In this document: positions 56,326 through 64,000 of the stretch, piece after piece
Layout: every line of letters begins with the position of its first letter
Numbering within the stretch: position 1 is the stretch's first letter
Assembly: GCF_002838065.1 (NCBI RefSeq)
Contig: NZ_PIZU01000003.1
Location: 1-64,000, forward strand
Reading direction: 5' to 3'
From: Mycobacterium hubeiense
GTDB lineage: Bacteria > Actinomycetota > Actinomycetes > Mycobacteriales > Mycobacteriaceae
DNA: 64,000 nucleotides
Program-made: the position numbers and the translations under genes
Notes under the pieces: model-generated
Seen by the model: only the letters and a program-made list of their open reading frames with translations
Database searches by the model: none
What the model was told of the DNA's origin: nothing

Positions 56326-57149
56326 TGCCCCGTTTCGAACCCCATCCCGACCGCCGGCCGGCGATCGTCGCCGGCGCCTCGTCTGGCATCGGCGCCGCGA
56401 CCGCGACCGAGCTGGCCTCGCGGGGCTTCCCGGTCGCACTCGGCGCGCGGCGGGTGGAGAAGTGCCAGGAGATCGTCGAAGAGATCGAATCCGGTGGAGG
56501 CGAGGCGATTGCGCTGCCACTCGACGTCACCGACGCGGACTCGGTCAAGTCGTTCGTGCACGGCGCCACCGAGGCTCTCGGTGACATCGAGGTGCTGGTC
56601 GCCGGCGCCGGCGACACCAACTTCGGTCGCATCCACGAGATGAGCACCGACGAGTTCGAGTCGCAGGTCCAGATCCACCTCATCGGCGCCAACCGGATCG
56701 CCACCGCGGTGTTGCCCGGCATGGTGGAGCGTCGACGCGGTGACCTGATCTTCGTCGGCTCCGACGTCGCGCTGCGGCAGCGTCCCCACATGGGCGCCTA
56801 CGGCGCCGCCAAGGCCGGATTGGTCGCCATGGTGACCAACCTGCAGATGGAGCTCGAAGGCACCGGCGTGCGGGCCTCGATCGTGCATCCCGGGCCGACG
56901 AAGACGAACATGGGTTGGAGCCTGCCCGCCGAGAAAATCGGTCCCGCCTTAGAGGATTGGGCCAAGTGGGGTCAGGCCCGCCACGACTACTTCCTGCGGG
57001 CCGTCGACCTGGCGCGGGCCATCGCGTTCGTCGCCGAGACGCCGCGCGGCGGGTTCATCGCCAACATGGAACTTCAGCCGGAGGCGCCGCTCGCCGACGT
57101 CAAGGACCGCCAGAAGCTGCAACTTGGTGAAGAGGGAATGCCATCGTGA
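56325..57149 (+). CDS. Short-chain dehydrogenase (Rv0765c type)
   Basis: A 274-residue SDR. The cofactor motif is IVAGASSGIGAATATELA, followed by LDVTDADSVKSF; the catalytic Tyr-x-x-x-Lys is in MGAYGAAKAGLVAM with Ser in VGSDVALRQ. It would oxidise or reduce a hydroxyl/keto group on a P450 product. It lies between cyp123 and cyp51, overlapping the first by one base and the second by four (GTGA), so all three are co-translated. Confidence 0.9.
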   Translation: MPRFEPHPDRRPAIVAGASSGIGAATATELASRGFPVALGARRVEKCQEIVEEIESGGGEAIALPLDVTDADSVKSFVHGATEALGDIEVLVAGAGDTNFGRIHEMSTDEFESQVQIHLIGANRIATAVLPGMVERRRGDLIFVGSDVALRQRPHMGAYGAAKAGLVAMVTNLQMELEGTGVRASIVHPGPTKTNMGWSLPAEKIGPALEDWAKWGQARHDYFLRAVDLARAIAFVAETPRGGFIANMELQPEAPLADVKDRQKLQLGEEGMPS

Positions 57150-58498
57150 CTGCTGTCAAAGAGGTACAACGGGTTTCGGGCGGGGCCGAAGAACACGGCC
57201 ACCTGGAAGAATTTCGCACCGACCCGATCGGGCTGATGAAGCGCGTTCGTGAGGAATGCGGCGACGTCGGCATCTTCCAGCTCGCCGACAAGCAGGTGGT
57301 GCTGCTCTCCGGTGCCGAGGCCAACGAATTCTTCTTCCGCTCAAGCGATGACGATCTCGACCAGGCTGCCGCCTATCCGTTCATGACGCCGATCTTCGGC
57401 AAGGGCGTGGTCTTCGACACCGATCCGGAGCGGCGCAAGGAGATGCTGCACAACGCCGCGCTGCGCGGGGAGCAGATGAAGGGCCACGCCACCACGATCG
57501 AGGCAGAGGTCCGCCGGATGATCGCCGACTGGGGCGACGAAGGTGAGATCGATCTGCTCGACTTCTTCGCCGAGCTGACGATATACACCTCGTCGGCGTG
57601 CTTGATCGGCAAGAAGTTTCGCGAGCAGCTCGACGGCCGGTTCGCCCGGCTGTACCACCAGCTCGAACAGGGCACCGACCCGCTGTGCTACGTCGACCCG
57701 TACCTGCCCATCGAGAGCTTCCGGCTGCGCGACGAGGCGCGGGAGGGCTTGGTGGCACTGGTGCAGGAGATCATGAACAGTCGCGTCGCCAACCCGCCGA
57801 AGGACAAGAGCGACCGCGACATGCTCGACGTCCTCGTCACGATCAAGGACGAGGACGGCAACCCGCGGTTCTCCGCCGATGAGATCACCGGCATGTTCAT
57901 CTCGATGATGTTCGCCGGGCACCACACCAGCTCGGGCACCGCGTCGTGGACGCTGATCGAGCTACTGCGTCACCCCGACGTGTACGCCGAGGTCATCAAG
58001 GAGCTCGATGAGCTCTACTCCGATGGCCAGGAGGTGAGTTTCCATGCGCTGCGCCAGATTCCGAAGCTGGAGAACGTGCTCAAGGAGACGCTGCGGCTGC
58101 ACCCGCCGCTGATCATCCTGATGCGGGTGGCTCAGGGCGAGTTCGAGGTGGCGGGTTATCCGATCCACAAGGGCGACATGGTGGCCGCATCGCCGGCCAT
58201 CTCCAACCGGATCCCCGAGGATTTCCCCGACCCGGACGCGTTCGACCCCGACCGGTACGACAAACCGCGCCAGGAAGACCTGATCAACCGATGGACGTGG
58301 ATCCCGTTCGGCGCGGGCCGGCATCGTTGCGTCGGCGCCGCGTTCGCCACCATGCAGATCAAGGCGATTTTCTCGGTGTTGTTGCGGGAGTATGACTTCG
58401 AGATGGCGCAGCCGTCGGAGAGCTACCGCAACGACCACTCCAAGATGGTGGTGCAGCTGGCCCAGCCCGCCAAGGTGCGCTACCGCAAGCGCGTCTAG
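57146..58498 (+). CDS. cyp51: Sterol 14-alpha-demethylase CYP51
   Basis: A 450-residue bacterial CYP51 (Rv0764c type), which removes the 14-alpha-methyl of lanosterol-like sterols in vitro; the natural mycobacterial substrate is unknown. I-helix MMFAGHHTSSGTASWTLIELLRHP, ExxR in LKETLRLHPPL, heme Cys395 in FGAGRHRCVGAAFATMQIKAIF, and the substrate loop YPFMTPIFGKGVVFD near the B' helix are all present. The GTG overlaps the SDR stop. Ferredoxin follows 12 bases later. Confidence 0.96.
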   Translation: MTAVKEVQRVSGGAEEHGHLEEFRTDPIGLMKRVREECGDVGIFQLADKQVVLLSGAEANEFFFRSSDDDLDQAAAYPFMTPIFGKGVVFDTDPERRKEMLHNAALRGEQMKGHATTIEAEVRRMIADWGDEGEIDLLDFFAELTIYTSSACLIGKKFREQLDGRFARLYHQLEQGTDPLCYVDPYLPIESFRLRDEAREGLVALVQEIMNSRVANPPKDKSDRDMLDVLVTIKDEDGNPRFSADEITGMFISMMFAGHHTSSGTASWTLIELLRHPDVYAEVIKELDELYSDGQEVSFHALRQIPKLENVLKETLRLHPPLIILMRVAQGEFEVAGYPIHKGDMVAASPAISNRIPEDFPDPDAFDPDRYDKPRQEDLINRWTWIPFGAGRHRCVGAAFATMQIKAIFSVLLREYDFEMAQPSESYRNDHSKMVVQLAQPAKVRYRKRV

Positions 58499-58755
<257 letters not shown>

Positions 58756-58756
<1 letters not shown>

Positions 58757-59310
58757 TGCCGGCATTCCCGCGCGAGCAATTGGAGGACTTCGTCGAACGG
58801 TGGCTGCAGGCCAACCGGGAGGCCGAACAGAAGGGTGACTGGCGGGGGCTGGCCGACTTCTACACCGACGACGCCACCTACGGCTGGAACATCGGGCCGA
58901 AGGAAGACGTGATGTGCATCGGCATCGACGAAATCCGCGACATCGCACTGGGCCTGGAGATGGAGGGCCTGGACAACTGGCGCTACCCCTACCAGCGGGT
59001 GATCATCGACGACAAGATCGGCGAGGTCGTCGGCTTCTGGAAGCAGGTCGCCACGGATAGTGATGGCACAGAATCGGAGATCTACGGCATCGGCGGCAGC
59101 TGGTTCCGGCTGACCGACGTGGACGGTGTCGCCAAGATCGAATGGCAGCGTGACTTCTTCGACTTCGGCCACGTGCAGAAGCTCTATCTCGACCTGATGA
59201 ACGCCGGCAAGCTTTCCGAGGGCATGCAGAAGCGCATCGAACGCAGCCTCGCCGGAGAGAAACTGCCCGGCTACTACCCGCTGGGCAAAGCGCCGGTGCC
59301 CATCTGGTGA
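58756..59310 (+). CDS. NTF2/SnoaL-fold protein (Rv0762c type)
   Basis: A 184-residue single-domain protein with the cone-shaped NTF2-like fold: DFVERWLQANREAEQKGDWRGLADFYTDDATYGWNIGPKEDV near the N-terminus and VVGFWKQVATDSDGTESEIYGIGGSWFRLTDVDGVAKIEWQRDFFDF in the core. Proteins of this type bind hydrophobic molecules or act as isomerases/dehydratases, which fits the P450 cluster; catalytic residues are not clear to me. It overlaps the ferredoxin stop by one base, so is co-translated with it. A 70-base gap before adhB follows. Confidence 0.8.
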
Positions 59311-59379
59311 CCCGCCGTCAGCTGTGTGACTTAGGTAACTACGCTGTCGCTTGAAGGCCTCCGACGAAAGCAGGTTCCG

Positions 59380-60507
59380 ATGAAGACAAAGGGCGCTCTC
59401 ATCTGGGAGTTCAACCAACCGTGGTCGGTCGAGGAGATCGAGATCGGCGATCCCGTCAAGGATGAAGTCAAGATCCAGATGGAGGCGTCGGGCATGTGCC
59501 ACTCCGACTTCCACCTGGTCACCGGCGGCATCCCGATGGGCGGCTTCCCCGTGCTGGGCGGGCACGAGGGCGCGGGCATCGTCACGGAGGTGGGCCCCGG
59601 CGTCGAAGATCTCGCACCGGGCGATCACGTCGTGCTGTCGTTCATCCCGTCCTGCGGGCGGTGTCCGTCCTGTGAGGCCGGGCTGCGCAACCTCTGCGAC
59701 CTCGGCGCCGGACTGCTCAACGGCGCCGCCGTCTCCGACGGCACCTTCCGCATTCAGGCCAAGGGCCAGAACGTTTACCCGATGACGCTGCTGGGCACGT
59801 TCTCGCCGTACATGGTGGTGCACAAGAGCTCGGTGGTGAAGATCGACCCGTCCATCCCGTTCGAGGTGGCCTGCCTGGTCGGCTGCGGCGTCACCACCGG
59901 ATACGGCTCGGCGACCCGCACCGCCGATATCCGGCCCGGCCAGGACGTCGCGATCGTCGGCGTGGGCGGCGTGGGCATGTCCGCGCTGCAGGGAGCCGTC
60001 ATCGCCGGCGCACGGCACATCTTCGTCATCGAGCCGGTGGAGTGGAAACGTGACGCGGCGCTGAAATTCGGTGCCACCCATGTGTATCCCGACATGGACG
60101 CGGCAATGGCCGGCATCGCCGAGGTCACCATGGGCTTCATGGCCCACAAGGTGATCGTCACCGTCGGCGAGCTGCACGGGCAGGACATCGACACCTACAT
60201 GAACATCACCGCCAAGGGCGGCACCTGCGTGGCGACGGCCATCGGCAGCATGTTGGACACCCAGGTCACGCTGAACCTGGCGATGCTCACGCTGATGCAG
60301 AAGAACCTGCAGGGCACCATCTTCGGCGGCGGGAACCCGCACTACGACATCCCGCAGCTGCTGTCGATGTACAAGACCGGCAAGCTGAACCTGGACGACA
60401 TGATCACCCGGCAGTACAAGCTGGAGCAGATCAACGAGGGCTACCAGGACATGCTGGACGGCAAGAACATTCGCGGAGTCATCCGCTACACCGACGACGA
60501 TCGGTAA
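59380..60507 (+). CDS. adhB: Zinc-dependent alcohol dehydrogenase, NDMA-dependent type
   Basis: A 375-residue medium-chain alcohol dehydrogenase (Rv0761c/AdhB). The catalytic zinc ligands are in ASGMCHSDFH and GGHEGAGIV, the structural-zinc cysteines in CGRCPSCEAGLRNLC, and the NAD motif in VAIVGVGGVGMSALQGAVIAGA. This NDMA-dependent class typically works with mycofactocin as electron carrier in mycobacteria. It oxidises a long-chain or steroid-type alcohol, presumed from neighbours. It begins 70 bases after the NTF2 gene; a promoter may lie there. Confidence 0.9.
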   Translation: MKTKGALIWEFNQPWSVEEIEIGDPVKDEVKIQMEASGMCHSDFHLVTGGIPMGGFPVLGGHEGAGIVTEVGPGVEDLAPGDHVVLSFIPSCGRCPSCEAGLRNLCDLGAGLLNGAAVSDGTFRIQAKGQNVYPMTLLGTFSPYMVVHKSSVVKIDPSIPFEVACLVGCGVTTGYGSATRTADIRPGQDVAIVGVGGVGMSALQGAVIAGARHIFVIEPVEWKRDAALKFGATHVYPDMDAAMAGIAEVTMGFMAHKVIVTVGELHGQDIDTYMNITAKGGTCVATAIGSMLDTQVTLNLAMLTLMQKNLQGTIFGGGNPHYDIPQLLSMYKTGKLNLDDMITRQYKLEQINEGYQDMLDGKNIRGVIRYTDDDR

Positions 60508-60511
60508 TCAC

Positions 60512-61588
60512 ATGGGTCAGCGGTTGCGGGTCTTCCAGGTGGCGTCGGGCAATGTCGGTACCGAGATGATCAAGCGCATCGGCCACCACCGCGATCTGGA
60601 GCTGGTCGGCCTGCACTGCTACTCACCGGAGAAGGTCGGTCGCGATGTCGGCGAGATCGCCGGCATCGGGCCGATCGGTGTCACCGCCACCGGTTCGGTC
60701 GACGACATCGTGGCCGCCCAGCCGGATTGTGTGACGTTCCACGGGGTTTGGCCCGACATCGAGCTGTACCGGCGGGTGCTGGAAGCCGGGATCAACGTCG
60801 TCACCACCGCGGACTGGGTCACCGGCCATCACCGAAACACCAACCACCGCCGCAATGGCACAACCGAATCCGACATCCTGCAGGCCGCCTGTGCGCGCGG
60901 AAATTCGACGTTCTACGGCACGGGCATGAATCCCGGTCTGGCGCAGATCCTGACGATCGTGCACTCGGCCGACGTCGCCGAAATCGAGAACGTCACCTGC
61001 ATCGAGTCGGTCGACGTGTCCTGCCACCACTCGGCCGAAACGTGGGCCAACTGCGGGTTCGGCCGACCCGTCGACGATCCCGAGGTGCCCCGGCTGCTGG
61101 AGCTGGGCACCCGGGTCTTCGAGGACGGTGTGCGGCTGATGGCCGACTGCCTCGACGTCGAGCTCGACGAGGTGGTGTTCCAGTACGAATTGGGCGCATG
61201 CACAAAAGATGTCGATCTGGGCTGGTACCAATTGCCGGCCGGGTCGTTGGGCGGCTGCGCATTCCAATACGTCGGCGAGGTCGATGGCGTGCCACGGGTG
61301 GAGCTGCACCTGGAGTGGCAGATGACCCCGCACACCAATCCGAGCTGGAAAATCCAGGGCTGCTACATCACCAAGATCACCGGCGACCCCTGCATCTACA
61401 GCAAGCACCTGATCCTTCCGAAGCCCGGCACCGACTTCTCGACGCCCGAAGCGTTCGCCGCGATAGGCATGACGGTGACCGGTATGCCCGCGTTGAACGC
61501 CATCCGCGCGGTGGTCGACGCCCCGCCGGGCATCGTCACCAGCGCCGACCTGCCGCTGCGCGCATTCGCGGGGCGCTTCGCGTCTTGA
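60512..61588 (+). CDS. Dihydrodipicolinate-reductase-like NAD(P) oxidoreductase
   Basis: A 358-residue protein with a Rossmann N-terminus (RVFQVASGNVGTEMIKRIGHH) and a DapB/amine-dehydrogenase-like C-terminal part (TFYGTGMNPGLAQILTIVHSADVAEIENVTCIESVDVSCHHSAETWANCGFG). Proteins of this family are found in mycobacteria next to P450 and steroid genes; the substrate is unknown. It starts four bases after the adhB stop and overlaps the OYE gene (TTGA). I recall no equivalent at this place in M. tuberculosis. Confidence 0.78.
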   Translation: MGQRLRVFQVASGNVGTEMIKRIGHHRDLELVGLHCYSPEKVGRDVGEIAGIGPIGVTATGSVDDIVAAQPDCVTFHGVWPDIELYRRVLEAGINVVTTADWVTGHHRNTNHRRNGTTESDILQAACARGNSTFYGTGMNPGLAQILTIVHSADVAEIENVTCIESVDVSCHHSAETWANCGFGRPVDDPEVPRLLELGTRVFEDGVRLMADCLDVELDEVVFQYELGACTKDVDLGWYQLPAGSLGGCAFQYVGEVDGVPRVELHLEWQMTPHTNPSWKIQGCYITKITGDPCIYSKHLILPKPGTDFSTPEAFAAIGMTVTGMPALNAIRAVVDAPPGIVTSADLPLRAFAGRFAS

Positions 61589-63582
61589 GCACGTTCCCGC
61601 ATCTGTTGGCGCCGGCCAGGATTGGCGCGATGTCGGTGCGCAACCGGATGGTGATGTCGCCGATGGAGACCATGTACGGCACACCCGACGGCCTGCCGTC
61701 GGAGCGCACACGTGACTATTTCGCCGCCCGCGCCAAGGGCGGTGTCGGCCTGATCACCGTGGGCGCCACCGGAATCGATCCGCAGCACCCCGAAACGCCG
61801 GGCGGGCTGCACATCGGCACCGACGAGGCGGTCGACGCCCATCGCGCGCTGGTCGACGCGGTGCACGAGCACGGCGCCAAGATCCAGCCGCAGATCGTGC
61901 ATGCCGGACCCGACGGGCTCGGCCCGGAAATGCACGGTGTGATGTCGATCGGCCCGTCGGTGATCCCGTCGTACCTGACCGGCCGGCCGTCCGCCGAAGT
62001 CACCCAGCAGCAGCTCGTCGAGGTCTTCGACTTGTTCAAGGCGGCGGTGCGGCGCGCCGCAGAAGCGGGATACGACGGCATCGAGTTGCATGCCGCGCAC
62101 GGCTACATGTTTCTGGGATCATTCCTGGCGCCGCAACGCAACCGCCGCACCGATGACTACCGCGGCGACTCGGTGAAGGGCCGCATCCGCGTGGTGCTCG
62201 AGGCGCTGGCCGCCATCCGCTCCGAGATCGGCGACGCGCTGCCCATCACATTGCGCATCTCCGGCTACGAACGGGTCGCAGGCGGCCGGCCTATCTTCGA
62301 AACCGCCCAGGTGGCACCGCAATTGGTGGCCGCCGGGGTGGATGCGTTTCACGTCAGCGGCGGCGTGATCGACCGGCTGGTCACGGGCATGGTCAATGCG
62401 GCCGATGACGGCGAAGCCGTGAACGTCGGCGCGGCGGCCGCGGTCAAGGAAGTCGTCGACGTGCCGGTGATCGCCGTCGGCCGGATCCACGACCCACAAC
62501 GCGCCGAACAGATACTCGCCGAGGGCCGCGCCGACTTCATCGCGATGGGCCGACCCATGCTGGCCGATCCCGACCTGGCGGCGAAAGTACTTACCGGACA
62601 GGCGCATCGGATCCGCAGGTGCATTTCGTGTGAGAACTGCATCGACGCCATGGAACAACGCTTCTCGGTGGACTGCGCGGTCAATCCCCGCACGGGCAAG
62701 GAGCGTGAGCTCGCGGTGCTTCCGACCCGGCACCGCAAGCACGTGGTGGTGATCGGCAGTGGGCCGGCCGGTATGGAGGCGGCCCGGGTGGCCGCCGACC
62801 GCGGACACCGCGTCACACTGTTCGAACGCAACAGGCAGACCGGCGGGGCGCTGTTGTGGGCGTCCATCCTGCATCCCGAGAACGAGCCGTTTCTGGTGTG
62901 GCTGCGCGACGAGTTGTCTCGCACCACCGCGAAGGTCGAACTGGGCCACGAGATTTCGGCGGATGAGGTGGCCGATCTGCGGCCCGACGCGGTGGTGGTG
63001 GCCAACGGAGGGCAGGTGGAACTGCCCGACATCCCTGGGTCGGACCTGCCTCATGTGCGCAGTGGACCCGCGCTGCGCGAACTGCTCGGCGGATGGCGGC
63101 AGCGGTTCGTACGGCCTGCGGCGGTGCGGGCGGCGAGCCGCGCCTGGCTGCCGCTGGGACGCCGGGTGGCGATCGTCGGCGCCGATCTGGTGGCACTCGA
63201 GCTGGCCGAATTCCTCGCCGCCCGTGGTCGTCTGGTCTCGGTGCTGGAGCCGGGCAAGGCCATCGCGCCGGAGATCGGCAACAAACGCAAGACCGAACAC
63301 ATGGATCGGCTGGATCGGCTGGGAGTCACGGTGCACGTGCGGGCCGCGGTCGAGCGGATCGTGCCCGACGGCGTGGTGTTCACTCCGCACGCGGGCACCA
63401 GCCGCCAACTCTCCGCCGACAGCGTCGTGGTGGCGGGCACCCTGAAACCGAACACGGAGTTGTACGAAAAGCTCGTCGCCGCCCTGCCCGAGACCACGGT
63501 GACCGCCGCCGGCGATTGCACCGGCCTCGGCCTGATCCGCAAAGCCACCGAGGACGGCGCCCGCGCCGCCTGCAGCATCTAA
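61585..63582 (+). CDS. FMN/4Fe-4S/FAD enoate reductase (2,4-dienoyl-CoA-reductase type)
   Basis: A 665-residue OYE-family multidomain oxidoreductase. The N-terminal TIM barrel binds FMN (RNRMVMSPMETMYG, GYDGIELHAAHGYMFLGSFLAPQRNRRTDDYRG). The 4Fe-4S ligands are in RRCISCENCIDAMEQRFSVDCAVNP (CxxCxxC...C), then an FAD/NAD(P) domain with VVVIGSGPAGMEAARVAADRGHRVTLFERN and VAIVGADLVALELAEFLAARG. It reduces a conjugated C=C bond such as a dienoyl or steroid enone. Start TTG 61585 overlaps the preceding stop (TTGA). No equivalent is known to me at this site in M. tuberculosis. Confidence 0.88.
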   Translation: MSTFPHLLAPARIGAMSVRNRMVMSPMETMYGTPDGLPSERTRDYFAARAKGGVGLITVGATGIDPQHPETPGGLHIGTDEAVDAHRALVDAVHEHGAKIQPQIVHAGPDGLGPEMHGVMSIGPSVIPSYLTGRPSAEVTQQQLVEVFDLFKAAVRRAAEAGYDGIELHAAHGYMFLGSFLAPQRNRRTDDYRGDSVKGRIRVVLEALAAIRSEIGDALPITLRISGYERVAGGRPIFETAQVAPQLVAAGVDAFHVSGGVIDRLVTGMVNAADDGEAVNVGAAAAVKEVVDVPVIAVGRIHDPQRAEQILAEGRADFIAMGRPMLADPDLAAKVLTGQAHRIRRCISCENCIDAMEQRFSVDCAVNPRTGKERELAVLPTRHRKHVVVIGSGPAGMEAARVAADRGHRVTLFERNRQTGGALLWASILHPENEPFLVWLRDELSRTTAKVELGHEISADEVADLRPDAVVVANGGQVELPDIPGSDLPHVRSGPALRELLGGWRQRFVRPAAVRAASRAWLPLGRRVAIVGADLVALELAEFLAARGRLVSVLEPGKAIAPEIGNKRKTEHMDRLDRLGVTVHVRAAVERIVPDGVVFTPHAGTSRQLSADSVVVAGTLKPNTELYEKLVAALPETTVTAAGDCTGLGLIRKATEDGARAACSI

Positions 63583-63594
63583 CGAAGGAGAGAT

Positions 63595-64000
63595 ATGTCC
63601 AATGGCAACACCGAAACCGTTCGGCAGTCACCGGCACTCACGGCGTCGCAGAACTCGTGGCGCTGCGTCCAGTCGCACGACAAAGAGGGCTGGCTGGGTT
63701 TGATGGCCGACGACGTCGTCATCGAAGACCCGATCGGCAAGGCGATCACCAATCCCGACGGCAACGGTGTGCGGGGTAAAGAGGCAGCGGCGGCGTTCTA
63801 CGACACCAACATCGCGGCGAACAACTTGCGCATCACCTGCGAGGAGACGTTCCCGTCCAGCTCGCCCGACGAGATCGCCCATATCCTGGTGCTGCGCAGC
63901 CAGTTTGACAACGGAGTCACCAGCACCGTGCGCGGCATCTTCACGTATCGCGTGAACGATGACGGCCTGCTGACCAACCTGCGCGGCTACTGGAACATGG
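63595..64000 (+). CDS. Ketosteroid-isomerase-like protein, partial (3' end beyond window)
   Basis: The first 135 residues of an NTF2-fold protein matching Rv0760c almost to its end (MSNGNTETVRQSPALTASQNSWRCVQSHDKEGWLGLMADDVVIEDPIGKAITNPDGNGVRGKEA ... GIFTYRVNDDGLLTNLRGYWNM). The M. tuberculosis homologue has the ketosteroid delta5-isomerase fold and binds steroids weakly. AAGGAG precedes the ATG (63595). It follows the OYE gene by 12 bases in the same operon. The final few residues are cut by the window end. Confidence 0.88.
   Translation, partial: MSNGNTETVRQSPALTASQNSWRCVQSHDKEGWLGLMADDVVIEDPIGKAITNPDGNGVRGKEAAAAFYDTNIAANNLRITCEETFPSSSPDEIAHILVLRSQFDNGVTSTVRGIFTYRVNDDGLLTNLRGYWNM

Noticed and set aside
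62119..63408. A 429-codon minus-strand frame within the OYE gene
   Set aside because: Antisense shadow; the plus strand carries the 4Fe-4S and FAD motifs.

Overview
The window is high-GC actinobacterial DNA with the gene order of a mycobacterium, most likely a rapid-growing Mycobacterium/Mycolicibacterium. It carries mycothiol synthase, GlnR, LmeA, SseC, CYP51/123/126, the DyP-encapsulin pair and type VII secretion motifs. By remembered synteny it corresponds to M. tuberculosis Rv0819 down to Rv0760c, with local insertions. No tRNA, rRNA, CRISPR array or insertion sequence was recognised, and no gene-free gap exceeds about 260 bases.

Layout. 1-2898: an arsenic-type module (exporter cut by the window edge, flavoprotein, divergent ArsR). 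2890-5997: mshD-glnR leftwards, then lmeA-thiX rightwards. 6014-7545: a sulfur operon (DUF4395 fragment, cysA2, sseC) behind a leaderless polycysteine leader peptide. 7651-12416: small secreted and membrane proteins, a solute-binding protein with a hairpin-rich leader, a PabC-like lyase, YgfZ and DUF3073. 12426-20152: purM, purF, a sterol-carrier-like protein, a PPOX-fold protein, a membrane hydrolase and purL. 20254-23963: a small unknown protein, VOC protein, PepC, DyP peroxidase and encapsulin. 24056-27852: an accessory, visibly less GC-rich cassette with an EspC-like secreted protein, a broken effector-like gene, a membrane protein and a lipoprotein. 27939-37186: purQ/purS, a lactamase-fold hydrolase, a TetR-peroxidase-deacetylase-flavoprotein operon, DoxX, an S9 peptidase and purC. 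37217-47534: membrane proteins, a DUF559 protein, cyp126, purB, DUF429, a TetR-permease pair, an esterase and purD. 47591-64000: cytochrome P450 territory.

How the genes work together. Eight de novo purine genes (purM, F, L, Q, S, C, B, D) lie within 36 kb, all leftward but split into separate groups, several coupled to unrelated genes by 4-base GTGA or ATGA overlaps. On the right, aldA-SDR-dehydrogenase-CMD-unknown runs leftwards and TetR-cyp123-SDR-cyp51-ferredoxin-NTF2-adhB-reductase-OYE-isomerase runs rightwards. They diverge from a region with two copies of GGACA-N2-TGTCC, probably the binding sites of that TetR protein, so both arms may form one regulon for oxidising sterol-like or other hydrophobic substrates.

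Small-scale structure includes leaderless promoters (TANNNT 6-7 bases before the start codon) at 6027, 22153, 47625 and 54508; four copies of a short dispersed repeat, two inside coding sequence; and three long palindromes at gene ends. Functions were assigned by recognising protein families by eye and from remembered homologues; no search was run.
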